Shown one piece after another: positions 44,248 through 54,326 of a DNA stretch of 64,000 nucleotides (positions are counted from its first letter, which is position 1; every line of letters begins with the position of its first letter). The DNA is taken from positions 2,046,001-2,110,000 of the forward strand of contig CAVXCI010000001.1 of the NCBI GenBank assembly GCA_963760285.1, read 5' to 3'. The notes beneath the pieces are model-generated. The model saw only the letters and a program-made list of their open reading frames with translations, did not search any database and was not told the DNA's origin. This stretch comes from PALSA-278 sp963760285. GTDB lineage: Bacteria; Acidobacteriota; Terriglobia; Acidiferrales; UBA7541. The position numbers and the translations under genes were made by a program.

Positions 44248-45570
44248 TCAACCTCGGAGCCCTGCTCCGGGGATAACTGCACCCGTGGCCTCCGCTTCCG
44301 CCAGCAGGCGCGGATAAAGCGGGAATCGCGCGGCGAGCGCGGCGACTTCCTTGCGCACGCGTTCCTGAATGGCCGCATCACTGGCGTGAGCCATTACTTC
44401 CGCCATCCACTTGGCAATCTGCGCCATTTCCGGCTCGCGCATTCCGCGAGTGGTCACCGCCGGGCTGCCCACGCGAATTCCCCCGGCCTTAAGCGGCGGG
44501 TTCGGATCGAAGGGAATGGCATTCTTGTTGACGGTCATGCCTGCATTTTCCAATGCGTTTTCCGCGTCGCGACCGGTCATCCCGCGCGCAGTCAGGTCCA
44601 CCAGAAAAAGATGATTGTCCGTTCCGCCGGTAACAATCCGAAAACCTTCCGCCGCCAGCCCCGCCGCCAATGCCTGCGCATTTTTCACTACCTGCTGCTG
44701 ATATTCGCGGAAGTCCGGCTCCATGGCTTCCCTCAGGCAGACGGCTTTCGCGGCGATCACGTGCTCCAGCGGCCCGCCCTGCGTTCCCGGGAACACCACG
44801 CGATCCAAATCCTTGGCGTATTTTTCGCGGCAAAGAATCAAACCGCCGCGCGGTCCGCGCAGAGTTTTGTGTGTGGTAGTGGTTACAAAATCCGCGTGCG
44901 GGACGGGACTGGGATGAATGCCCGCGGCCACCAGTCCGGCGATGTGCGCCATATCCACAAACAGCAGCGCGCCGGCATTGCGCGCGATTTCTCCCAGACG
45001 CGCAAAATCAATCACGCGCGCGTAGGCGCTGGCTCCGGCGACAATCATTTTCGGCTGATGTTCCTTGGCCAGGCGCTCGACTTCGTCGTAATCCAGCAGT
45101 TCCGTGTCCCTGGTCACGCCATAGGCCGTGAATTTGTATGTTTTCCCGGAAAAATTCAGCGGATGCCCGTGCGTCAAGTGCCCGCCGTGCGACAAATTCA
45201 TTCCCATCACGATGTCGCCCGGCTGCAACGCGGCAATGTACACCGCGATATTCGCCTGCGTGCCGGAATGCGGCTGGACGTTGGCGTGCTCCCCTCCGAA
45301 AACTTCCTTGGCGCGCGCAATGGCGAGGCGTTCCACGGTGTCCACATTTTCGCAGCCGCCGTAGTACCGTTTTCCGGGATAGCCTTCCGCATATTTATTT
45401 GTGAACACCGAACCCATCGCGGCCATCACCGCTTCCGAGACCAGATTTTCGGATGCGATTAATTCCAGTCCGGTGGCTTGCCGTATCACTTCCGCGCGCA
45501 GCGCTGCCGCCACGTCCGGGTCGGCCTCCGCCAGCGTGCGCCCCATTCTGCGCGATTCCCGAGTCTCCAT
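44248..45570 (-). CDS. glyA: Serine hydroxymethyltransferase
   Basis: 440 residues from ATG 45570 (GGGAGCGG upstream). ELIASENLVSEAVMAAMGSV, NKYAEGYPGKRYYGGCENVD, VQPHSGTQANIAVYIAAL, VDMAHIAGLVAAGIHPSPVP and the PLP lysine in FVTTTTHKTLRGPRGGLILC are all present. It converts serine and tetrahydrofolate to glycine and methylene-tetrahydrofolate. It lies 14 bases downstream of rpiB. This glyA-rpiB pairing is common. Confidence 0.96.
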   Translation of the reverse strand: METRESRRMGRTLAEADPDVAAALRAEVIRQATGLELIASENLVSEAVMAAMGSVFTNKYAEGYPGKRYYGGCENVDTVERLAIARAKEVFGGEHANVQPHSGTQANIAVYIAALQPGDIVMGMNLSHGGHLTHGHPLNFSGKTYKFTAYGVTRDTELLDYDEVERLAKEHQPKMIVAGASAYARVIDFARLGEIARNAGALLFVDMAHIAGLVAAGIHPSPVPHADFVTTTTHKTLRGPRGGLILCREKYAKDLDRVVFPGTQGGPLEHVIAAKAVCLREAMEPDFREYQQQVVKNAQALAAGLAAEGFRIVTGGTDNHLFLVDLTARGMTGRDAENALENAGMTVNKNAIPFDPNPPLKAGGIRVGSPAVTTRGMREPEMAQIAKWMAEVMAHASDAAIQERVRKEVAALAARFPLYPRLLAEAEATGAVIPGAGLRG

Positions 45571-45584
45571 CGTCCCGCTCCCTT

Positions 45585-46181
45585 TCAACGAATCCTGTCT
45601 TCGTCCATCTGCATGATCTTGTCGACGCGCTGCTGGTGGCGACCGCCCAGAAACTGCGCGGAGAGAAATTCTCGGACCATCGCTTCGGCGTCCGCGTCAT
45701 TCACCAGCCGCGCGCCCAGCGCAATCACGTTGGCGTTGTTGTGCTCGCGCGACAGCCGCGCCGTTTCCGCGCTGAATACCTCCGCCGCGCGCACGCCTTC
45801 CACTTTGTTGGCCGCAATGGCCATCCCGATTCCCGTCCCGCACACCAGCACACCAAGATCGCTTTGTCCCAGCGCCACGCGCTCGCCCACGGCGCGCGCA
45901 AAATCCGGATAGTCCACGGACTCTTCCGACGACGTTCCCATATCCTCGCAGGGATATCCCTCTCCTTGCAGAAAGGTTTTCAGCGTTTCTTTCATGCGGA
46001 ATCCGGCGTGATCCGCGCCCAGCGCGATGCGCGGCTTGGCTGCGGTTGCGCGGCTGGACGCGGGCCCTTCCAGTGCGGTACTGGAATTCTTCGGATTGGC
46101 GGCCGAACTGCCGGGCGCGCTTGTGGACTTGCCTTTTGCAACCGTCAGATTTTCCGGCGCGGTGGATGGATTTTCACTCAT
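45585..46181 (-). CDS. rpiB: Ribose-5-phosphate isomerase B with N-terminal extension
   Basis: 198 residues; the catalytic part starts near residue 50 (PRIALGADHAGFRMKETLKT). The active Cys is in VLVCGTGIGMAIAANKVEGV, and SREHNNANVIALGAR is the conserved C-terminal block. The first 50 residues are Ser/Ala/Pro/Lys-rich low-complexity sequence absent from typical 145-155-residue RpiB. No other ATG is available nearer to the domain. It interconverts ribose-5-phosphate and ribulose-5-phosphate. Confidence 0.92.
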   Translation of the reverse strand: MSENPSTAPENLTVAKGKSTSAPGSSAANPKNSSTALEGPASSRATAAKPRIALGADHAGFRMKETLKTFLQGEGYPCEDMGTSSEESVDYPDFARAVGERVALGQSDLGVLVCGTGIGMAIAANKVEGVRAAEVFSAETARLSREHNNANVIALGARLVNDADAEAMVREFLSAQFLGGRHQQRVDKIMQMDEDRIR

Positions 46182-46312
46182 GTCAGAAATCCCCGCGATT
46201 CTATCCGACGCCCATTCTCAATGCAATGAACCCGCCGCCGCAAACCTTCGCGGAGACAAAAAACTGCGTGGTTGATCTGAACGCAGGTGTATTGCGCGCG
46301 CCTCACCGCGAA

Positions 46313-46341
46313 TTGACTTGGCGCAACGCCTGCCTTAACCT
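46313..46341 (+). promoter_or_regulatory. Sigma-70-like promoter upstream of proS
   Basis: TTGACT (46313-46318), 17-base spacer, TAACCT (46336-46341), 41 bases before the proS ATG in the 201-bp divergent gap between rpiB and proS. Confidence 0.42.
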
Positions 46342-46382
46342 AGGAAATCCCGTCGGCAATTCTTGCGCGGTGAAAACTATCC

Positions 46383-47824
46383 ATGTCCGACCAAAAACTT
46401 CCTACCCGTTCCGAGGATTTTTCGGAATGGTACAACCAGATTGTGTTGCGCGCGGAGATGGCCGACTACGCTCCGGTGCGCGGCTGCATGATCGTGCGCC
46501 CGTACGGTTGGGCGCTGTGGGAAAACATCACGGCTGCGCTGGATCAGCGCTTCAAGGCCACCGGCCACGTCAATGCCGCGTTTCCGCTGCTGATTCCGCG
46601 CAGCTTCATTGACAAGGAGAAGTCCCACGTCGAGGGATTTTCGCCCGAGCTGGCCGTCGTCACGCATCGGCGGCGGCGAAAAGCTGGAAGAGCCGCTGGT
46701 GATTCGTCCGACGTCGGAGACGATTATCGGCCACGCCTACGCCAAATGGATTCAGTCCTAGCGCGATCTGCCGGTGCTGATCAATCAGTGGAACAGCGTG
46801 GTGCGCTGGGAATTGCGCACCAAACTTTTTCTGCGCACGCTGGAATTTTTCTGGCAGGAGGGCCACACGGCCCACGCCACCTTCGAAGAAGCCGAAGCCG
46901 AAACGCGCCAGATGCTGGACATCTATACCGACTTTGCCGCAGAACGAAGCCGCCGTGCCCGTGATTCCCGGCCGAAAATCAGACTCCGAGCGCTTCGCCG
47001 GCGCCGAGCCACTTACTCCATCGAAGCCATGATGGGCGACGGCAAGGCGCTGCAGGCCGGCACTTCGCACAATCTGGGCCAGAATTTCGCCAAGGCGTTC
47101 GAGATCCGCTATCTCGACAAGAACGGCGTGCTGCAGCATTGCTGGACGACTTCGTGGGGGCTTTCCACGCGCTTCATCGGCGCCATCATCATGGTGCATG
47201 GCGACGATCAGGGATTGATCCTGCCGCCGCGCCTCGCGCCGTTTCAGGTGGTCATCGTTCCCATTTTCAAGACGGACGAAGAAAAGGCGCTGGTGATGGA
47301 GGCCGCGACAAGAATTCGCGCGGAACTCGTCGAAGCAGATATCCGCGTGAAAGTGGACGAGCGCGAAGGGTTCAGCCCCGGCTTCAAATTCAATGACTGG
47401 GAAATGCGCGGCGTTCCGCTGCGCATGGAAATGGGGCCGAAGGACGTGGCCAAGGGCAGCGTGGTGCTGGCGCGCCGCGACCGGCCCGGCAAGGAAGGGA
47501 AGACCTTCGTCCCGCAGCAGGGCATCGCCGCGGCCGTGGCGCGAAATGCTGCGCGACATTCAGAAGGCGCTCTTCGACCGCGCGCTGGCTTTCCGCGAAT
47601 CGCGCACCCAGGAGCCCGCGGATTACGCCGCGTTCAACGGCCGTCGAAGCAGGGATTCGCCCGCGCTCACTGGTGCGGCAATGCCGACTGCGAGGAGCAA
47701 AATCAAGGAAGAGACCAAGGCCACGCTGCGTTGCATTCCGCTGGAGCAACCCGGCAAGCCCGGCAAATGTATTTTTTGCGGCCAGGCTTCGACGGAACAG
47801 GCGATTTTCGCCAGGGCCTACTGA
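46383..47824 (+). CDS. proS: Prolyl-tRNA synthetase, archaeal/eukaryal type (frame disrupted and one in-frame TAG)
   Basis: Charges tRNA-Pro. It starts MSDQKLPTRSEDFSEWYNQI. The class II motif region RGCMIVRPYGWALWENITAA and GHVNAAFPLLIPRSFIDKEK are type 3 ProS features, as is the C-terminal zinc-type tail CIFCGQASTEQAIFARAY. The continuous middle part reads TSHNLGQNFAKAFEIRYLDK and GDDQGLILPPRLAPFQVVIV. Frame breaks are needed near 46660, 46945, 47010, 47545 and 47640. A TAG at 46759-46761 stands where the family has Tyr (WIQS-Y-RDLP). Repaired length is 480, normal. It is either sequence error or, if another proS exists, a decaying copy. Confidence 0.85.
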
Positions 47825-47954
47825 GCCGCCACTTTTCATCCACAGACAAACGTTCCATCCGGCCGCAAAATGCGTCTAAACTAGGTAGTTGGATTCCGCG
47901 CGCTCGCCGTCGGGCGTGCGGGATTTTTGCGCAGTCCTCGGAGGTTTTTTGCGG

Positions 47955-50511
47955 TTGGCGAAGATTGAGAGCTTTCTGAGAACGCGCTTCGGCCGCGGGC
48001 TGCTGATTGGCCTGGGCGTGGTGCTGCTTGCCAGCCTGGGCGTCCTGGAATACTACAACTTTCGCTTCTCCCGCCTGATTGACCAGCATCTTTCCGGCGC
48101 AATTTTTGAAAACACCTCGCACGTCTATTCCGCGCCGCCGATTATTTATTCCGGCGAGGCGCTGACTACCGTGCAGCTGGAGGACCATCTTCTCCACGCG
48201 GGATACTCCTCCGGCCCGCTGGAGGGCAGCCCCGGATGGTTCCGCGTGGCCGGTTCAACGGTTGAAATCCATCCGTCGGACGCTTCCTTTTTCCGTGGTG
48301 GCAATGCTTTGCGCGTGGATTTCGGCGGGAAATCCATCGCGCGCATCGCTCTGCTTTCCGGCGGCGACGCGGTCAGCTCCGCGGAAATTGAGCCGGCGCT
48401 GTTGACGAATTTGTTTGGAGCCTCGCGTGAAAAGCGGCGCGTCCTGACATTTGACGAGCTGCCCAAGCCTCTGGTCAATGCCGTTCTTAGCGTGGAAGAC
48501 CGGCGTTTCTTCGAGCACCCCGGTTTCGACTTCGTTCGCGTGCTGGGCGCCGCCTGGGCGGACCTCCATCATGCGGCGCGCTCGCAGGGCGCCAGCACCC
48601 TGGACATGCAGGTGGCGCGCAGTTTTTTCTTTTCCAATGAGCGCACCTGGAGCCGCAAGATTGCCGAGACGCTGATGGCCCTGGAACTGGAACATCGTTT
48701 CACCAAGCAGCAGATTTTCGAACTCTACGCCAACGAAATCTATCTGGGCAACCGCGGCAGCTTTTCGATTCGCGGTTTCGGCGAAGCCGCGCAGGCCTAT
48801 TTCGGCAGGGACGTGCGCGAATTGAACCTCGCGGAGATCGCTTTTCTCGCCGGCATCATTCATTCGCCCAACCGCTATTCCACCGCGGAACGCCATCCGC
48901 AGCGCGCCGCCGAAGGACGCGACCGCGGCCTTAACGCCATGGTGGACAATGGGGTGATCACTGCGCCGCAGGCCGCGGCTGCGCGGGCCATGCCATTGCG
49001 TTTCACCACCGCCGCGAATACCGGCGCCGCGCCCTATTTTGTGGACATGGTGCGCGACAAGCTGCTGGAGGATTTTTCCGAGACCGATCTGACCACCCAG
49101 AGCTACCGTATTTACACCACGCTGGATCCTGATTTGCAGCAGGCCGCCAACGAAGCCGTAAATGAGGGAATGAAGAGCGTGGACCAGTTGCTGGCGCGCA
49201 AATATGAGCGCTGGCGCAAGAGCGGAGAGGCCGCCCCGCAAGTGCAGGTGGCGCTGGTGGCCCTGGACCCGCGCACCGGAGAGATTCGCGCGCTGGTCGG
49301 CGGACGCAACTACGGCGAAAGCCAGTTGAACCACGTGCTCGCGCGGCGGCAGCCCGGCTCGTCCTTTAAGCCCTTCGTTTATGCGGCGGCATTCAATACC
49401 GCTCTCGACGGCCAGCAGCCGGTGGTCACGCCGGCCACCACCGTGGTGGACGAACCGACCACGTTCACATTCGACGGCCGCGACTATACGCCAAACAATT
49501 ATGGCGAGCAGTTTTACGGCTCCGTCACCGTCCGCGACGCCCTGATCATTCCCTGAATGTGGCCACAGTGAAAGTGGCGGAAATGATTGGTTACAACCGC
49601 GTGGCCCAGATGGCGCGGCAAATGGACCTGGGCCCGCACATCGAGGGCACGCCGGCCGTGGCCCTGGGCGCGTATGAAATGACGCCGCTGGAAGTCGCCG
49701 CCGGTTACACCGCCTTCGCCACCGACGGCACGCGCGCCGAGCCGCTTTTTCTTCGCGAGGTGGTCAGCACGCAGGGGCAGGAGTTGGAAAAGACCGACAT
49801 TTCCCGGCGCGAAGTTTGGATCCGCGCGTGGCCTATCTGGTCACCAGTTTGATGGAAGACGTACTCAACCGCGGCACCGGCGGCGTGGTCCGCAAACTTG
49901 GATTCACCGCTCCCGCCGCGGGAAAAACCGGCACGTCGCGCGATGGCTGGTTCGCCGGCTTCACTTCCAATCTGGTCACCGTTGTTTGGGTTGGTTTTGA
50001 CGACAACCGTGATCTGGGACTTTCCGGCGGCGCCGCGGCCGCGCCTCTGTGGGCGGAATTTATGAAGCGCGCCGTCGCGCTTCCGCGTTACCGCGACCCG
50101 CAGCCTTTTACCGCGCCGGCTGGCGTGGTGGAAGTCAGCTTGGACCCGCAATCCGGCTACCTGGCCGCGCCCGGTTGCCCGGACCCGCGCGAAGAGGTTT
50201 TCATCGCCGGCACGCAGCCCACGGAGTACTGCCCGCTGCATGGCCCGCCTCCCGCGGGCGGAGTAATGGCTGCTGCGGTTCCCGTCGAGGGCCTGCCTCA
50301 AGTGGCCGCTCCGGTGACGCCGGGAGCGCAGCCCGGGTCGGAGCACCGCAAGGCCGACGGCGCGCCCGGCGCGGATCCGCAACAGCCCGCCAATATCGGC
50401 CCGGTGGCAAAAAAGAAAAAGAACCTCCTGGACAAGATTTTTGGTATCTTTGGGGGTAGTAAGAAATCTGCGGATCCACCCTCGACCCCTAATCCGGGTC
50501 CGAATCCGTAG
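47955..50511 (+). CDS. Bifunctional penicillin-binding protein 1b-type (frame disrupted)
   Basis: Glycosyltransferase/transpeptidase making peptidoglycan. The start TTG 47955 has GGAGG ten bases upstream. A membrane span (RGLLIGLGVVLLASLGVLEY) is followed by a UB2H-like domain (YSGEALTTVQLEDHLLHAGY), which is the PBP1b mark. The GT51 domain has AVLSVEDRRFFEHPGFDFVR, QGASTLDMQVARSFFF and FELYANEIYLGNRGSFSIRG. The transpeptidase has RQPGSSFKPFVYAAAF (SxxK), S-L-N across the first frame break near 49545, and AGKTGTSRDGWFAGF. A second frame break is near 49820. The C-terminal tail is Pro/Ala-rich with KKKKN. Probably full length (about 850 residues) in the real genome. Confidence 0.87.
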
Positions 50512-50532
50512 GCGCGGAAAAGGAGAGGAGCG

Positions 50533-51339
50533 ATGAGTCGAAAGCCGCTCGTTTCGTTCCTGCTGATTCTGATTGTGGCGCTCGCCGCACAGGCGCAGCA
50601 GCCCGCCGCGGAGAAGGCCTCCGCCAGCAATCCCGCCGCGCAGCCCGCGGCCTCGCCCGTCAGTTCACTGAATCCACGCCAAATGGCCGAATTGCGCGCG
50701 GACATTCTTGTCGCCCGCAAAATGTATGAAGAGGGCATCGCCGCCTACAAGAATTTGCTCCAGGATCATTCACGGGACGCCGGCGTTCTCAACAAGATCG
50801 GCATCGCCTATCAGGAAATGGGCGATCAGCGCGAGGCGGGACATTACTACAAGCAGGCCACCAAGGCGGACCACAAATTTGCCAGTCCCTATAACAATCT
50901 TGGCACCATCGAATATGAGCAGAAGAAGTATGCCCGCGCGGTGAAGCTCTACCACAAGGCGCTGAAGGCCAATGGCGACGCCGCCACCGTCTACAGCAAT
51001 CTGGGCTACGCCTATTTCGCGCAGAAGCAATACAGTGACGCCATGGCATCGTTCCATCAGGCGCTGGCCATTGATCCTCGGGTCTTCGAGCGCCACAACG
51101 ATATGGGCAGCATCGTCCAGCAGCGCACCATGACCGATCCCGGCATGTTCTATTTCTTCATTGCCAAGTCCTACGCGGAAAACGGCGACGCCGAGCGTTG
51201 CGCGCACTACCTGAAGCTGGCGCGCGATGATGGCTATACCCAGTTTGTTCAGGCGCAGTCGGATCCAGGGTTTGTCCGCGTGATTCACGATCAGCGCGTG
51301 CAGGAACTATTCCACGCCAACGATCCCGTGGCCAACTAG
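50533..51339 (+). CDS. Secreted TPR-repeat protein
   Basis: 268 residues. A signal peptide (MSRKPLVSFLLILIVALAAQ, cleavage near AQA) is followed by an Ala/Pro linker. At least four TPR units come next, including AGVLNKIGIAYQEMGDQREA, ASPYNNLGTIEYEQKKYARA, ATVYSNLGYAYFAQKQYSDA and MFYFFIAKSYAENGDAERCA. A scaffold role in the periplasm is likely; partners are unknown. Ribosome site AGGAG is at 50522-50526. It follows the PBP gene by 21 bases, so a role beside peptidoglycan synthesis is a reasonable inference. Confidence 0.8.
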   Translation: MSRKPLVSFLLILIVALAAQAQQPAAEKASASNPAAQPAASPVSSLNPRQMAELRADILVARKMYEEGIAAYKNLLQDHSRDAGVLNKIGIAYQEMGDQREAGHYYKQATKADHKFASPYNNLGTIEYEQKKYARAVKLYHKALKANGDAATVYSNLGYAYFAQKQYSDAMASFHQALAIDPRVFERHNDMGSIVQQRTMTDPGMFYFFIAKSYAENGDAERCAHYLKLARDDGYTQFVQAQSDPGFVRVIHDQRVQELFHANDPVAN

Positions 51340-51442
51340 CATTTGTCACGGCATTCGGTTGTTTCCTTGGAGTACCGGAAAATCTTCGCGTAGTTGTGGA
51401 ATTGCCGCCAGGCAGTTACGCCTGCTGCTATAATGTCCGCGA

Positions 51443-52842
51443 ATGGCCCCGCGAATCCTTCGCTGGTTGTTGCTGGGTTTCCTGCTGGGTGTACCGGCAT
51501 TCGCCCAGTCGCCGCCTGTTCCGTCTTCATCGCGCGTTTTGGAAATTGATATCCGTGGAGAGATTGAGCCGGTCCTCGCCGAATACGTGGTCCAGTCCGT
51601 CGATTCCGCCAGTCCCGCCGATTACAGCCTCATCCTGATCACCCTGGACACGCCCGGTGGGCTGGACAGCGCCATGCGCAAAATCATCAGAGCATCATCC
51701 ATTCCCGGGTTCCCGTGGCGACATACGTCTATCCCTCGGGTTCGCGCGCGGCTTCGGCGGGATTTTTCATATTGATGTCGGGTGACGTGGCCGCCATGGC
51801 TCCCGGAACGGATACCGGCGCGGCATCGCCGCTGCTGGTTGTGGGCGGACGCGCCATTCAGATTGACGAAACCCTGCGCAACAAAATCGTCAACGAAGCT
51901 TCGGCCTATCTGCGCAGCATCACCACCAAGCGCGGCCGCAATCCCGCATTGGCCGAAGAGGCGGTGACCAAAGCCACAGCGTTCAGCGACAGCGAAGCGC
52001 TTTCCGGCAAGCTGATTGACCTCAGCGCTACTTCGCCGCAGGACCTGTTCGCCAAACTGAATGGCCGCGTCATCCATCGCTTCGACGGTTCCACGGTGAC
52101 TCTCGCGCTGGCGAACCCCACAATCGAGGTCCGCGAAATGACCGCGCGGCAAAAATTTCTCTCGCGCATCGTCCAGCCGGACGTATTCTTTGTTCTGCTG
52201 ATTGTCGGCGTGCTGGGACTTTACGCCGAGTTCACTCATCCCGGCATGTTTGCGCCGGGCGTCATCGGCGTCATTTGTCTGGTGCTGGCCTTTTTGCCAT
52301 GCACCTGCTGCCCGTGAACTTGACCGGGCTGCTGTTGCTGATTCTGGCGCTGATGTTATTCGGGCTGGAGGCGAAATTTCCCAGCCACGGAGTGTTGGGA
52401 GTGGGAGGCGCGGTGGCCATGGTGCTCGGTGCGTTGATGCTGGTTCGCTCGCCGTTGACGGGCATGGGCGTGAGTCCCGGCACGGCCATCGGAATCACGA
52501 TTCCTGTTGCCGTGCTGGTGGTGATTTTAATGCGTCTGGTTTTGCGTTCGCGCGGCTGGAAGCAGATCCACCGGGCGGGAGCAGCTCGTCGGCGAAATCG
52601 GCGAAGTGGCCGAATCGATTGAGGCCCCGGAATGGTGCTGGTGCACGGCGAATTGTGGCGGCCGTTTCACGCAGAGCCTGCCGCGTGGCGCGCGCGTGCG
52701 CGTCCGTAAAGTGAATGGGTTGACGGTCTCCGTGGAACCAACGGGAGCGGGCCCGGCGCCCGCTCCTGTGAGTCTGATATTTTCGTCTCTAAGAGGAATT
52801 GCGAAGAGGAGAGAACGATGGATTTCTTCAATGCCGTGGTGA
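51443..52842 (+). CDS. NfeD-family membrane serine protease-like protein (frame disrupted)
   Basis: Long-form NfeD. A signal or membrane segment (RILRWLLLGFLLGVPAFAQS) precedes a ClpP-like domain: LITLDTPGGLDSAMRKII, then in the next frame YVYPSGSRAASAGFFILMSG with the nucleophile Ser in SAGFF, and LRNKIVNEASAYLRSI supplying the Lys. Four membrane spans follow (VFFVLLIVGVLGLYAEFTHP to GITIPVAVLVVILMRLVL). A C-terminal OB-like NfeD domain (RGARVRVRKVNGLTVSVEP) ends the gene. Frame breaks lie near 51700, 52300 and 52580-52660. The gene order NfeD-slipin is widely conserved, and the two act together in membrane quality control. Confidence 0.82.
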
Positions 52843-53577
52843 TCGGGGCGGTGCTGCTGTTCCTGATTTGGTTCGTCAATTCCGTCTACGTGATCAAGGA
52901 GTGGGAGCGCGGCGTGGTCCTGCGCCTGGGCAGAATGCTGCCGCAGCCCAAACCGCCGGCTTTGCCTGGTGTTCTGGCCCATTGACAAGCTGACAAAACT
53001 TTCGCTGCGCGTTGAGGCGCTGGACGTGCCTCACAGGACGTGATCACCAAGGACAATGTCTCCGCGAAGGTGAACGCGGTGTGTTATTTCCGCGTGGTGG
53101 AGGCCAACCTTGCTCTTTCGCAGGTGCAGAATTATCTTTACGCCACCTCCCAACTGGCGCAGACGAATTTGCGCAGCGTGCTGGGTCAATTTGAACTGGA
53201 CGAGATTTTATCGGATCGCGAAAAGGTAAACGCCAAGCTGCAATTAATCCTTGACCAGGATACCGAGCCCTGGGGTATCAAGGTAACGAAGGTGGAAGTC
53301 AAACAGGTTGATATTCCGGAAAATATGCAGCGCGCCATCGCCCGCCAGGCGGAGGCCGAACGCGAGCGCCGGGCCAAAATTATTCATGCGGATGGAGAAA
53401 TTCAAGCCTCCGCGAAGCTGGCGGAGGCCGCCAATATCATGGAGGCCGCGCCGGTCTCAATCCAGTTGCGCTATTTGCAGACGTTGACGGAAATCGGCGT
53501 GGAAAAAAATACCACGGTTATTTTTCCGTGCCCTTGATTTGCTCACTCACTGGCTGAAGAGAAAGGAAGGGAAATAA
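52818..53577 (+). CDS. Slipin/stomatin-like SPFH protein (frame disrupted)
   Basis: SPFH/Band 7 protein, partner of NfeD. ATG 52818 with GAGGAG upstream. A membrane span (AVVIGAVLLFLIWFVNSVYV) is followed by VIKEWERGVVLRLGRML. After a break near 52960 come FWPIDKLTKLSLRVEALDVP and, after another near 53035, DVITKDNVSAKVNAVCYFRV to AIARQAEAERERRAKIIHAD, the slipin core. The end (ALDLLTHWLKRKEGK) is in a third frame after a break near 53525 and stops at TAA overlapping the next ATG (TAATG). Repaired length is about 252 residues, normal for slipins. Confidence 0.83.
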
Positions 53578-54299
53578 TGGCTGCGGGCAATGGAAGACGG
53601 GGCGGGGAACGGGTGCTCGGCAGCGGGCATCTGGTGGGACTGTTTCTCGCGGTCGTCGTGCTGTGCTGCGTTTTTTACACTTTGGGCTTCATGATGGGAC
53701 GTTCGCAGGAAGATTCCGTCGTGCGGGCCGCCTCCGTGGAGGATACCGGCACGGTTACCGCGCCAACGCGCGTCACTCCGGCCAACCTTCCGGCATCCGC
53801 CGCGCCAACGGATAACTCTTCGGCTGCCCCCGCGAACGGGGAGTGGGATTTCTCCGCTAAGAATAGTGCGCAGCCGTCCGGATTGACGCCGTCCGCTGGC
53901 AACACGGCGGCCGTGGGCGCGTCCGCCAACGGCGCCATGCCTGCTGATCTACAGCCGGCGCAAGTTGCTCCGCCGAATTCTGCCGCCCTTCCCGCTGTCC
54001 CATCGGCGAAGAAGCCAGCCGCCGCCGCGCGCGCTTCAAATTCAGGCCTTGCGCATTTCCAGCCTCCGCGCATTCCCAACGGAGCCTTTATTCTGCAGAT
54101 GGCCGCGCTGAATAGCGAGAGCGACGCACTGGCCATGGCTTCCGCTCTGCAGAACAAGGAGTTTCCCGCATTTGTGGTCACTCCCACCACGGATAAATTT
54201 TTCCGCGTGCAGGTGGGCCCTTACGCCGACGCGGAATCCACCAAGGTGGCGCGCGCCGCTCTCGATCGCGCGGGATTCACGTCCATCGTCAAGCACTGA
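53577..54299 (+). CDS. SPOR-domain membrane protein
   Basis: 240 residues. One N-terminal membrane span (LVGLFLAVVVLCCVFYTLGF) is followed by an Ala/Pro/Ser-rich linker of about 110 residues. The SPOR domain (residues about 162-240) has AFILQMAALNSESDALAMAS and FRVQVGPYADAESTKVARA. SPOR domains bind glycan strands stripped of peptides at division sites. The start overlaps the slipin stop, so it joins the envelope cluster NfeD-slipin-SPOR-lnt. Confidence 0.87.
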   Translation: MAAGNGRRGGERVLGSGHLVGLFLAVVVLCCVFYTLGFMMGRSQEDSVVRAASVEDTGTVTAPTRVTPANLPASAAPTDNSSAAPANGEWDFSAKNSAQPSGLTPSAGNTAAVGASANGAMPADLQPAQVAPPNSAALPAVPSAKKPAAAARASNSGLAHFQPPRIPNGAFILQMAALNSESDALAMASALQNKEFPAFVVTPTTDKFFRVQVGPYADAESTKVARAALDRAGFTSIVKH

Positions 54300-54326
54300 G
54301 ACCGCCATTCGCGGCGCCGAACCTGA

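Noticed and set aside
46759..46761. Stop-codon reassignment or selenocysteine/pyrrolysine insertion in proS
   Set aside because: A single TAG at a Tyr position inside an already error-rich gene, while TAG ends several intact genes normally (for example cinA and murC).
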